This document shows, one piece after another, positions 10,038 to 21,968 of a DNA stretch of 64,000 nucleotides (positions are counted from its first letter, which is position 1; the number at the start of each line of letters is the position of its first letter). The notes under the pieces are model-generated. The model saw only the letters and a list, made by a program, of their open reading frames with translations, made no database searches and was not told where the DNA came from. The stretch lies in contig NC_037263.1 in NCBI RefSeq assembly GCF_000002425.4, positions 6,820,959 through 6,884,958 of the forward strand. The letters run 5' to 3'. The DNA is from Physcomitrium patens. Its lineage: Eukaryota; Streptophyta; Bryopsida; Funariales; Funariaceae. The translations under genes were made by a program, and so were the position numbers.

Positions 10038-10589
10038 TGTCAAGGACAAAGACTCGATGAAGGAAAATATACACCAAAAGGCTATCTCGATATAATAAGT
10101 CAAAATATAAACAAGTAGGTATATTAAAAGGAAACTGGAATGGCTATTGCCACAAGACAAGAAACTAAAGACTCTTGAACCTGGACTAGAAGCAAGAAAA
10201 GAGTTGACAAGAGTGAAGAAGCCTTCACTCTTGTCTCTATATATACTATCTAACTAGGGGCTACGTGGCGACGTTCTATAGGACCTCCAATATATGTTGA
10301 CTTTGTAGGACACATGCTTTGACTTACAAGGCAAGTTTTTCTACGTGTGGGCCACATAGTAAGCTTGATCTTCAAGCTAACAACATATGTGGCACATGGC
10401 CAACTTGTTGACCACGTTTCTAATCCAAAAAGTCAATTAAAGACACCTATGAAGTCAAAGCAGCGTCTAGGAAGTTTTTAGGAAGCTTCTATATTAAATA
10501 TTATAGAATTAACTTACTTTTATCTACTTTTACTTACTTCTACCTATTTTTATATGTAATTATTAGCTTACATGATTATGGCCGTTACA
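10038..10589 (-). repeat. 5' LTR of element A
   Basis: 552 bp, TG...CA, followed by the target duplication CTTCC at 10590-10594. It contains the minus-strand TATA box and leader hairpin described separately. Confidence 0.96.
10204..10245 (-). promoter_or_regulatory. Element A LTR core promoter and leader hairpin
   Basis: On the minus strand a TATATATAG box (10245-10237) is followed by a perfect 13-bp inverted repeat, GACAAGAGTGAAG then CTTCACTCTTGTC, separated by four bases (10235-10206). The likely transcript start, about 31 bases from the TATA box, falls at ACTCTTGTCAA within the second arm. The TATA box and leader are the best-kept part of the LTR across old copies. The same block lies at 4384-4425 in the 3' LTR. 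Confidence 0.7.
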
Positions 10590-12324
10590 CTTCCATTCAT
10601 CTCCTTCTTTGATGCATACTTGATTCTATGTTCCTCGTAGATCTATTTTTGTATAGATCTTAGCTTGATTCAATTAATCAAGGAGTCTAGATATCAAAAG
10701 TCGTGGATACTTATTTTTAATGGTGATTTTGTTGAGTCCTTGATAATCGACACACATTTGCAATGATCTATCTTTTTTCTTCACAAATAAAATTGGAGCT
10801 CTTACTGGAGATTTAGAATGGCATATGAAGTTTTTTGCAAGATTTTCTTCAATATACTCCTTGAGTTCAACTAACTCATTTTGTGATAAACTGTAGATTG
10901 GTCCAAATGGCGGTTGTGCTCCTTCTTAAAGGTCAATTGAGCAGTCATAAGAATGATGTTCTAGAAGAGTATCTTCATTCTTCTTGTCAAATACATCTTA
11001 AAAATCTTGATATTGGCTTTGAATGCCACTTGAAGTCTTTCCACCAGTAGAAACAAGTGCGACATAAATGATACAAGGTGATCTTTCTTTTGTAGTATGC
11101 AAGAAAGCTCTTGTACCTACAAATACAAGTTTAATTGTACTAGACTTATGACTTTCTACTTGATAAACTATGTTCTTAGTTATACTTTCAGAAAAATTAA
11201 GACTATGAGAAGTCCAATCTATTTTAGGGTTATATTTTTTTTAGCCATGATAAACCTAAAATGACTAGATTAGAGGGAGATCTAATGCTATTAAATATTA
11301 CAAAGCTACTATAACCATTAGTTGCTACTTCTATAGGAAGAATTTTATGGATAACATGTCCTGAAGACAATGGACGACCATCTATGAGTTCTACATGAAC
11401 AGATTTAGTTTTCTTCACTAACAGTATGTTATATCTTTTAATAAATTTTTCATCTAAGAAACATGCTGAGGCTCTTGAATCTAGCAAGGCAGAGGCTTTG
11501 TGATGTTTAGGTCCTAAAATAACATTTATCATAAAAGAAGGAGAGGTTCTAAGGAGAGAATAGGACCTTCTCTAGGTATTGTATAAGATTCCAGCTGCAT
11601 GGTCTCTATTATAGTTGGACAAACTCGTTTTTCGACATACTATCTTTTTTAATAATCGTACTCCTCATTTTATGGTTATGTCACTTCTTTAAGAAATGTT
11701 GAGTAGTATGCTTAGATTTTCTACAATATAAGCACAATCCTTCCTAATGATGACAAGTCTTTTCTTGCTCAGTAAGAGGTTCAAAACGTATTGCATTAAT
11801 TTGCATATCCTTTACTTCTAAATGTATGTGTTGTATTTGATTGATAAATCTTCTAAACTTTGATCTGGTGCCATCAAACTTCTCAAGTAGGGTAATTCTT
11901 GTTCTCTAACACTGAAGGGTGTTCCACTATAGGAGAAGGAATATGATTTGGTGCAAATGTTGAAGCAGCTCCAATCATTTCTTTATCTTCAGTCCCTGCC
12001 AATCTTGTTGCTTCTTGTGGTGATAAATAGAATTGACGTATTACAAGTATTAACTCCCTCAATTGTTCTTGTATTTGTGTCATTGCACTATTCATTTCAA
12101 TAAGTTCTGCCATGATAACACTTAGAAAAGAGAAGATGTCTAATATCGCTCAATATAAATGGAAGAAAGGGCTTGAGAACAAAAAAATACTAAGAAAAAT
12201 ATCAGCTTAAAAGAAGGTAATGTGCAACTTCTAATATGCTTATGTCTTATCATGAGAAAGGAATAATCCACTCTTAATCAAGACAAGAAAAAACTTTGAT
12301 ATTGTAAGTGTACTCTTGTCAATT

Positions 12325-12851
12325 TGTGAAGGACATGAACTAAAAGATGATGCATAAATCAATAAAATCTGTGTCAAAAAAAGTGACAGAATTGAAATAA
12401 GGAAGTACGTATATTAAAAAGAAATTAGAATGGCTTATTGCCAAAAGACAAGAAAACTTGAGACTCTTGAAACTAGACTAAAAGTAAGAATAGAATTGAC
12501 AAGAGTGAAGAAGGCTTCACTCTTGCTTCTATATATACTATCTAACTAAGAGCTACATAGCGATTTTCTATAGGACCTTTAATATGTGTTGACTATGCAA
12601 GTCACATACCTTAGCTTACAAGGCAAGTTTTCTATATGTAGACCACATAATTAACTTATTCTTGAAGCTATCAACATGTGTAGCACATGGCCAACTTGTT
12701 GATCGTGTTTTTAATCTAAAAAGACAATTAAAGACATCTATAAAGCTTCTAAGAAACTTGTATAGAAGATATTATGGATTTGACCTATTTTTACCTATTA
12801 TTATCTAAATCATATAAGTAATTATTGATTTACATGTGTATGTTCGTAACA
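12325..12851 (-). repeat. 5' LTR of element B (A-type LTR)
   Basis: It begins TGTGAAGGAC and ends TTCGTAACA on the plus strand. It aligns with the element A LTRs along its length, unlike B's other LTR. The 13 bases directly inside it (12312-12324) are complementary to leader sequence at 12494-12506. Confidence 0.85.
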
Positions 12852-12880
12852 ACTATATGACAATGTTCTATAAAATCTCT

Positions 12881-12933
<53 letters not shown>

Positions 12934-12945
12934 ATTTTGTAAGAC
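12852..12945 (-). repeat. LTR remnant D, left piece, with a (TA)n run
   Basis: This matches the middle of the A-family LTR in minus orientation (the ...TATGNNNATGTTCTATA... region). A TA microsatellite has expanded at 12883-12931. The piece ends with AAGAC, the target duplication of element C, and continues at 20171. Confidence 0.7.
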
Positions 12946-13489
12946 TACCATAGACATACATATTTATTCTAATATTTACCTATATAATTAAGTAGAAGTA
13001 GGTGAAAATAGATTTATTTCATAGTATTTTTTAATATACTTCAAATAAGCTTCATAGATATTATTTTGACTTTATATGTATTTTTATTTGATTGATAGGT
13101 TAAAAACTTGGTCAAAAAATTAACCACATGTTCATAACTTATAAAATAAGTTTATTATATGATGCACATATAAAAAACTTGCCTTATAAGTTAAGATATG
13201 AATCTTGCAAAGTTAATATGTTTTGGAGGTCCTATAGGACATTGTCTTGTAGCTTTGAAGCATATATTTAGTTAAGAGTATATATAGAGGCAAGAATGAA
13301 GCCTTCATCACTCTTGTCAATGCTTTTCTAGTCTTTAATCTTATTTCAAGGCTTTTTAATTTTTTAATTTTTTTTTGATAATAGTCATTCTAATTTAATA
13401 TCATACCATCTTTGAGTGATTTTCTTGTCTTTTTGAGTAATACAAGAGTGTATTGACATTTTGGTTTTTTGAGGTTTATGTCCTTGATA
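12946..13489 (+). repeat. 5' LTR of element C
   Basis: Aligned to the B 3' LTR it starts at TACCATAGAC (ancestral TGTCATGGGC) and ends CCTTGATA (ancestral CCTTGACA). A TATATATAG box at 13279-13287 is followed 31 bases later by ACTCTTGTCAA (13310-13320). TTGACAAGAGT, its complement, lies at 13492-13502 just after the LTR. Confidence 0.85.
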
Positions 13490-16400
13490 ATTTGACAAGA
13501 GTACTAATTTATTATTTTTAACTTTTTTAGAAGTAAGTAGATTATCTCACTTCATTAATTGAATTTTGAAGGTTGTAAATTATCTATCTTTAAATAATTT
13601 TTAAAATTTTCTAACACCAATTTTTTCATTAAAGAGAGCATATTATCTCTCTATGTCAAAAAAATTATTTGATATTAGAGGATTTGGATTATCTTCTTCT
13701 AATTTGATTTGTGGATTTGTTAAGTTTTTTGAAATGAAAGAAAAAATCATAAATATTATATTTGGTAGAAATAAAAATAAATTTATAATTATTACAGATA
13801 TTCACAAATTTGTTAATAATCCTAGAATAGAAATTTCATGCATCACCAGCATCAACCATAAAAATAATAATCCTATGCCTACTGAAACAATTCAGAATCT
13901 ATGGCAAAAAATTGTGTAGTTAAAAGAAGCAAGTACATCAACCTCACAACTAAATCTAAGAAGTTTGGTTCTTTAAGTATGATAGTGATATGAATTAGAA
14001 TGCCCAATAATTTTGATGGAATGAGATCAAAATTTTAAGGATTTTTGTACTAAATCAAGCTCTATCTAAGATTGGATATCTCCCAATACTTCAATGGATT
14101 TACTCAAGTTAGGTTTATAGATGTACTTCTATCTAAAAATGTTATCTCTTGGTTTATATTTTTTATAAAAAAAAGATTTATGACTTTTTTATAATTCAAA
14201 TTCATTTTTAGAAGCATTTATAGCTACATTTGGAGATAAAGATTGAAAAAGAGTAGCAAAGAACAAGCTCTTATCTTTACAACAAAGATCATGATTAGCT
14301 ATCATATATGTTGTTGAATTCCAAAAACTCGCTTGCAACATGGATTGGAATGACAAAGCTTTTATCAATGAGTTTTGATATGAATTAAAAGATAATATCA
14401 AAGATTTATTATTAACAATATAGAAAGCAAAATCCCTGGAACAATTTATTGCTCAAGCCATTGCATGTGACAATTGATTATTTGAAAGGTGTCAAAAATA
14501 GAGATTTAGCAAGAGAAAAATAAGATTAGTAATAATGATAGCTATTAAATTTTCAGAATCTTATTTATTAAGGTCGAAACTAATACAAATTGATATGGTA
14601 CATTTTAAATCTCTCACTAAGCAAGAAAAGACTCAACATTATCAAGAAAGTTTGTGCTTATATTAAAGAGAAGCTAAGCACATTGCTCAACATTATCCAA
14701 AGAAACAATCAAATCACAAAATGAGGAGTATGATTGCTAAAGAAGACAATGTATTAGAAAAAAAGTTTTTTTAGTTAGAATAGGGACTATGTAATTGGAA
14801 TCATGTACAACACCTAGTAAAGGTCTTATTTTCTCTTTAGATCCCTCATATTATTTTACAATAGATGTATGTATAAGACTTAATTACAAAGTCTTTGCAT
14901 TATTAGATTCAAGAGTCTTAGCCTATTTTATAGACAAAGACTTTGTCAAAAAATAAGAAATATCTTTAGTCAAGAAAACTAAATCTGTGCATCTAGAAGT
15001 CATAAATAGTCATTTTTTATCTTTTAGAGATATTACTTGTAAGACTATTTTTTTAGATGTAGCAATTAAAGTTCATAATAGTGTAGTAATATTTAATGTG
15101 ATAAGATCTTCTTCAAATTTAATTATTTTAAGATTATTGTGATTAAAATATAATCTTCAAATAGATTGGATTTCTTGTAATCATAATTTTTTTTATAGTT
15201 AATTCAAAATTTTAATAGTGAAAGAAAAATAGATAAGCCTAATATATTCAAATTCTTATTGATAAGTGCAAGAACTTTCATGCATGTAGCAAAAAAAATG
15301 TCATCTTTTGATATATATGCTACATTCATTTTTTATGGTAGAAAGATGTCAAGTGATATTCTTAGCCTGTATTAAGATTTTTAGGATGTTTTTGAAAAGA
15401 AAAATATAGATATTCTTCTAGAATATCGATCCTATAATTATTTAATTGATCTATAAGAAAGAACTTAACCACCATTTAGATTGATTTATAACTTATTACA
15501 AAATCAGTTGGTTGTACTAAAAGAACACATTGTCAAAAACTTAGTTAAGAACTTTATATATCATTTGAAATCCCTAGCAAGAAGTCTTATCTTATTTGTA
15601 AAGAAAAAAAATAGATCTTTGCAGATGTGTATAGATTTTTAAGGATTTACAAGATTACCATGAAGAATAGATATCACCTATTTTTAATTTTAAGACTTCT
15701 TGTCTAATTCAATCAAGCAAAGATCTATATGAAAATAGATCTATGAAAAGCATACAACTTGGTCCACATCAAAGAAAGAAATGAATTAAAGATTGCTTTT
15801 TGAATTAGGTATGGATATTTCAAATATAATGTCATGCCTTTTGGACTCACGAATGCTCCAACTACTTTTCAACATCTTATGAATGATATCTTTTGTAAGT
15901 TTTTTGAGGATTTTATTATTTTTTTTATTTAGATGATATTTTAATCTATTCTAAGAATATAAAAGACCATGAACTTCATATTCATTGTGGGTTACAAAAA
16001 CTTAGGGATGGAAGATTATATATAAAGATGAAAAATTGTATATTCTACACTACTTAAGTTGATTTTTTAAGATACATTATTTTCAACAAAAGATTAATGA
16101 TAAATCCTAAAAAGATTCAGATTATATAGATTAAAAGGTCTTAGAAACAATTAAAGATGTATAATATTTTTTAAGATTTGTTAATTATTATCAAATCTTC
16201 ATCAAGATTTTTTTTCAAATTGTGGTTCTTCTTATATGTCTGACATTTCAAATCAAACTTGAGTGGAGCAAAGAAGTTGAAATATCTTTTGAAGCCTTAA
16301 AGACAACATTTATTTTTGCACCAATTTTGTATTATATCAATTTTTCTAAGACATTCTTCATAAAAAGAGATATATTAGACTTTGCTATGGATATTGTTTT

Positions 16401-19400
16401 ATTACAAATGGAAGCATATGATAAATTCCATTTGGTAGCTTTTCATTCCAAGAAATTTTTAGCAATCAAGATTAATTACAAGATCTACAACGAAGAACTT
16501 TTTGTAATTATGAATTTATTTTAAGAATAGCGTCATTATCTAAAAGGTGCTTTTAGTCCAATTATTATATATGTCGATCATAAGAACCTCAAATACTTTA
16601 TGTTTGCATGTATTTTGAATCATCACCAAACCTATTGAAATATGTCTTTATCAAGATTTGATTTTAAGATCACCTATAGATTCAAAAAATAACAAGATTT
16701 TTTGGATGTCATTTTTAGATGTTCTTATCTTATATCAAAAGAAAGAAATGTATCTTTTAATCAAAAAAAAATAATTCTCTTGAAGCTAGATCATTTTCAC
16801 CTTTGAGTAATAAAATCAATATTAATTATTGATTTAACTTTTATGAAGCAAATTTAATCAAGTATATCTTTTGATTTTCTTGTTTATGATATCAAAAATA
16901 ATTCTTCTAAGTCTCAAGATACTTTTAAGTTCAAGTTTAAGAATAATCTACTCTACTTTGAGAGAAAATTATAAATTTTAGAAAGTAAAGTATAATAATG
17001 TATTCTTTAAGCTCGTCATGACTTTTGAGTAGCTGAATATTTTTAATAACACAAGACTTTGGAATTAATATCTAGAGATGTTTTATAGCCTCAAATATGG
17101 AAGGCACTCAAAGACTTTATACAATCATGTGATATTTATTTAAGATCTAAAACTCTTCATCATTGACCTTATAGACTTCTTCAACCATTACCTATTTGGA
17201 AACAACTATGATCTTTTGTTTTTATAGATTTTATTACTGATCTTCCAATCTTAAGTTCATATGATTCTATATTCGTGATAGTAGATCATTTTATTAAGAT
17301 GGCACATCTTGTACTATGTATAAAATCTATCACAGGTGAAGAAATGGTTAAATTTTTTCTTGACAACATCTATTACTATCATGGATTATCCAAGGATATT
17401 ATATTAGATAAAAAAATTCAAATTGTATCAAGATTTTAGAAAACTCTTTTTAAAATTTTAAAGATAGATATAAAGTTCTCTTTGACCTTTCATCTTTAAA
17501 CTAATGGACAAACAAAAAAAGTGAATTAAGTTTTGGAATAGCATTTGAGGTATACCATCATTTATCATCAAGATAATTAAACAACTCATTTGTCATTGGC
17601 CGAGTTTGTGTACAATAATTTAGTACATTTTTTTATTTAAGAAACACCTTTCTTTGTTAGTTATGATTATCATCTATTACTTAATACTTTTGACTTTCAA
17701 AATTTGATAATTTTATAGTTTAAGATTTGACAAATTGTTTGTGAGAATTACATGTACTAATAGAGGGACAATTAAAGGAAGCTCAAGAACAAAAAAGAAT
17801 CAATGCGGATGCCTATTTTAAAGAATAATCACAATTTAATGTAGATTAAATATGGCTACTTCATTACAATATCAGGATATCTCATCTTTGTGACAAGTTG
17901 GACTATTGTAGCCTTGAACCTTTTTTTATTAGAGAACAATTCAATCCTATTGCTTATTGATTATATTAATTAGAGTCTATGAAGATTCATTCTATATTCT
18001 ATGTATCTTTTTTTGAGCCATATAAGATAAAAAATATCTTGAAAAAAATACGAAAGCCACCTTTTATAAAAATAGATAATAATCAAAAGTTCAAAGTGGA
18101 AGAAATCTTTAATTGAAGGCAATGCCAAAATAGATTAGAATATCTTGTTCATTGGTATGAATATGATATTAGTACATATGGGAGCTAGCAAAGAATCTTC
18201 CAAATGTAATAAAGAAGATTGAGATTTTTCATTAACAACATCCATCAAAACTAAGATAAAGAATATCAAATCTTTGCCATAAAAGAAACAAGATTCAAAA
18301 AAGATAGTATTCTACTTTCTACTCTTATTTATAACTTTTGTATTTTTGTAACACTAAAAAGATGAAAAATCAATAACCAAAAAATTTAATTTAAGAATTA
18401 TTACTTACTTACTTACTTGTTGAATAAGACATTGCAATTGTCATAACATTCAAGATGATGTAATTGAAATGAAGATACTTAAAAATGACATGTCTTTCTT
18501 TGAATAGATAGCAAGATATAACATATTTGATATCACGTCCTTCAAAGAGACTCTCAGTGTTTGGTGATTTTATTAGAAGTAGGAACAACTTTTGATGATA
18601 TTTTATATATTTTATTTGAAAGGAGTTATAAAGCCTTTAACAATAATCAAATAGTAAGGTGACCTTCTCGCCTTAATACAAAATATTATTGATAGTTGAG
18701 AGGACCTATCAATCATCCTTAAAAGAACAAAGATCAAAATATGTGGCAAATATAATTTTCTACATCTTCAATTTTTTCTACATATGATGACCATTCCTCA
18801 TAGAACTTGTTCCTATGAAAGAAGGTAATGTCATAGTGTCATATTGTAATACAACTATATGATAAAAATATAATCAAAAATAAAATTTTAATTAATTTTT
18901 AATCATCTTGATTCAATAATAATTCAAGATATTTAAAAATGGCTTTTATAAAAGCCTCTTAATTTTGTATTAATCTAACAATACAATTGAGTGATATTTG
19001 GGTTTTGATAAAAGAAGGTATCAAAAGTTGGGAGTTTGAGGTTGGATAGGATTTTTGTGATATCTAAAGATCTATTAGTTCGATCAAGGTGAAATTTGGC
19101 ATCATATTAGAAGACTTTAAAATCAAGTTACATACCAATTTTGAGTTGAAGTTAAGAGTTGGAAAAGAAAAAATCACTACTAAAATATCTGCATCAACTT
19201 TCAAGTTAGTGGCCAAGTGATATCAATGCAATTTTTGGACTTTTTTTCTGAATTTGTAGGTTGAATTGGATTGAATTTTTCTAAGTATATAAAAGAATTA
19301 TAGTGGCATCTGTATGCAAAATTTTACATTGAGTAGATAGTTAGATTAGGAGTTACAACTTGCCAAAGCTCATTGACTAGGATTAGGGCTTACAAAGAAA

Positions 19401-19638
19401 AATCAAAATTACCTAATTATGAAAGTAATAAGATAATTGGAGTTTATATATGATTGAAGTTATTAAGAAGAGTGTTTTTAAGCACTTTGTATTGACTTTA
19501 AGTAATTTTGAATTGAAATTTGAATTTCATTCTTTTTATATGGATGAAACCTATTAGGTATTCTTGAATATTTGTAAAATACAACTTCACCTTCCATAGT
19601 CAAGTGTTTGGTGCATTCTCAAATCAGAAAATACATAT

Positions 19639-20170
19639 TACAACAACAAAAAAATATATTTATTCTAATATTTGTCTATAAAATTAAATAGAAGTAAGTA
19701 AAAGTAGATTTATTTCATATTATTTTCTAAAAATGCTTTTTAGGAGCTTCATAGACTCTACTTTAATTCTATATGTATTTGTAGTTGATTGATAGGTTAG
19801 AAACTTGATCAATAAGTTAACCACATATTGATAGCTTGCAAAATAAGCTAAGTCTATGGCATACATATAAAAAACTTATTTTAGAAGTTAAGATACTTGT
19901 CTCACAAAGTCAACACATTTTAGAGATTGTATATGACATTGCCATGTAACTCCTAGTTAAGAGTATATATAGAGGCAAGAATGAAGGATTTTTTATTCTT
20001 GTCAATGCCTTTTTAGTCCATAGTCTTATTTTAAGGCTTTTTAATCTTTTTTTCTTTGGCAATAGCTATTCAAGTTTAATATCATATCATCTTTGAGTGA
20101 TTTTTTAGTCTTTTTGAGTGACAGAAGAATGTATTGACATTTTAGTTCTTTGAAGTTTATGTCCTTAATA
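19639..20170 (+). repeat. 3' LTR of element C
   Basis: Its right edge is fixed by the target duplication AAGAC at 20171-20175. Its left edge is approximate because the first bases are degraded. The TATATATAG box and leader are still recognisable around 19960-20010. Confidence 0.8.
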
Positions 20171-20461
20171 AAGACATATTTTTACTTACAAGACAAATTA
20201 TCTATATGTGTGCTAGATAATTAGCTTATTCTACAAGATACCAATACGTGTGACATAAGTCATCTCTATGTATGACATGTGGCCAACTTGTTGACTAAGT
20301 TTTTAACTTATCAATCACTTACAATCATATATAAAATCAAATATGTACCTACAAAGCTTCTAAGAAATTTTTTCACAATATAATATCAAATTTATTCACT
20401 TCTACTTCTATTTATTTCTATCTAACTCCTTTAATTTAAGTAAATATATATGTCGATAACA
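20171..20461 (-). repeat. LTR remnant D, right piece
   Basis: The remainder of the minus-oriented A-family LTR split by element C, ending at GTCGATAACA, the degraded LTR end. With 12852-12945 it shows that C landed inside an existing family LTR. Confidence 0.75.
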
Positions 20462-20935
20462 ATTATCTATCTTTTAGACTTTATTTTTTGAACAATGAAA
20501 AATCACCAAGTTTTAAATAAAACAATTAGTAGAGATTATAAAATTCTTTGGTATTTATTCTTTTATTTCTTGTTGTTCATTTTTATTGGTTCTTTAAAAA
20601 TTAAAAGTATGGCAAAAAAAAAGTTTGTTTAGAATTTAATATAATTACAAATCTATATCAAAATGAATCAAATTTACTTTCATAAATTAAAATAACACCA
20701 AATCATGGTTGATTTGGTATTATTGAAGATAATGCATTCTTTTAATTAAATGGAAGGAGCCACAGGGACATTGTTTGCAAATCTTGAAATCCCTATTTCA
20801 CCATTTGAAGATTGAACTAAATTCTTTTGGTATGGTCTATCATGTCTCATAAAAAATTTAAAGACATGCAAAACTTATAAAAATATGTGTGTTTTGGACA
20901 CAAGCTGAATTTCAACATAAAACATGAAGGGTAAC
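20462..20935. other. unassigned AT-rich spacer
   Basis: No gene, element end or strong repeat is seen. It separates the retroelement cluster from the pectate lyase locus. Confidence 0.6.
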
Positions 20936-21968
20936 TTCTAGTTTACTTTAAAATAATTTAGAATTACAAAAATACATTGCAACCATAGAGAGTTACAGCC
21001 ATGAAGAAGATCACAGGTTGCCATTCCAATAGTCGTAACACAAATTCCAATAGAGTAATTCATATTGACAACAACGAGAGGATGTGCAGAGACAGCGAGC
21101 AACGTTACTGAGCAAGCAATACTGCAGGGATACGACAGCATTCAGAACAAACATACTCCAATCGAGTTTGAAGGTCAAAGAGGGAAACGAAACAGCAGCA
21201 GCAGATTCCCTCATCCCATCACAATCCACTTGACTGCACTTGCACTGAGGAGAATTCTTGGTTTTTGCAAGTGTTTCGCTGCAGTCGATTCAAGAGATGG
21301 GGCACGCAACACATCTGGAACGAGGTACACAAGCACCGAATATGTGTGTTCTTCCGAAAAAGTATCTACATTGTAGCAGGTGCTGCACTATCCAATCTGA
21401 AGAGTAACACATGAGAACTATCAACTCGTCAATCGAGGCAACGACTACGTCGCTCACAGGGAGAGGTTGCTTGGAGATTCTAGACTAGACAAAAGCCACA
21501 GACTCGATAATTCACCCGCGATGTTTGGACTGTAGTAGGGAATTCCAAACCCACGATGCTCCCGCTAACGTGCAGGTAATGCAATGAAACTAGTACGCAC
21601 CAATGAGAAGTTGATCCATCATACTCCTTAAAACCGTATCGACTATTAAGTACTCGATCACAACACACAACTTCAGATACCTTCACAAAAGCGGTCTGCA
21701 CATTCTAATCTCCAAAAGTCAGTGACAAAAAAACAAAAGCTTGATGTTAATTTGTTCTTTTTCAAAAAAAAAAAAATTGTGGTTTAAATCTAATCAATAC
21801 CAACTCGTCACCCACAAGCTGGTAATCAATCGCAAGCTTCAGTGAGGAGGTTGCAGTCCACATGAAGGGATACTACTAGACAAACCTCTGCGTGCCGGTT
21901 TGAGGAATCCCGATGCGCATGCATGCTATCCCATTTTATATTCCACACAATTCTTGAGAATAGTTAGA
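20936..21968 (-). other. 3' flank and probable 3' UTR of the pectate lyase gene
   Basis: Base composition is more balanced here than in the AT-rich DNA beyond 20930, and the segment directly follows the pectate lyase stop codon. It has short open frames on both strands (for example 21065-21376 plus and 21011-21229 minus), none with a recognised domain. A run of A (plus strand) lies near 21764-21776. A long 3' UTR is the simplest reading. An unrecognised exon is possible. Confidence 0.4.

Larger units (their letters stand above)
4218..10589 (-). mobile_element. Element A: young chromodomain Ty3/gypsy retrotransposon
   Basis: This 6372-bp element has 552-bp LTRs at 4218-4769 and 10038-10589, bounded TG...CA and flanked by the 5-bp target duplication CTTCC (4213-4217, 10590-10594). 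Minus-strand order is 5' LTR, gag, protease, RT, RNase H, integrase, chromodomain, extra ORF, purine tract, 3' LTR. This is the order of Metaviridae chromoviruses. The LTRs differ at 5 of 552 sites, nearly all transitions. With an assumed rate of about 1e-8 per site per year that is roughly half a million years. It is nearly whole, with at most two or three breaks. It sits in the RT region of element B. Confidence 0.96.
1288..12851 (-). mobile_element. Element B: old chromodomain Ty3/gypsy copy, split by element A
   Basis: A minus-strand relative of element A, interrupted by A at 4218-10589. Left of A lie its 3' LTR, the post-pol ORF region, chromodomain and integrase remains, RNase H and part of the RT. 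Right of A lie the rest of the RT, the protease, the gag remains and the 5' LTR. The two halves join at A's 5-bp target duplication. It is badly broken, with well over ten breaks. Its two LTRs belong to different subtypes and no matching target duplication is seen, so it may be an inter-element recombinant. A segment at 2733-3175 lies in the opposite orientation. Confidence 0.88.
12946..20170 (+). mobile_element. Element C: ancient chromodomain Ty3/gypsy copy
   Basis: A plus-strand element of the A family with LTRs at 12946-13489 and about 19639-20170 and the 5-bp target duplication AAGAC (12941-12945, 20171-20175). Regions in order: gag about 13.65-14.8 kb, protease about 14.85-15.2, RT about 15.5-16.2, RNase H about 16.2-16.8, integrase about 16.9-17.9, chromodomain about 18.05-18.25, post-pol ORF region about 18.42-18.83. 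The LTRs differ at roughly 15-20% of sites by eye, so it is far older than A. It is thoroughly broken, with dozens of breaks, and very AT-rich. Confidence 0.92.
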
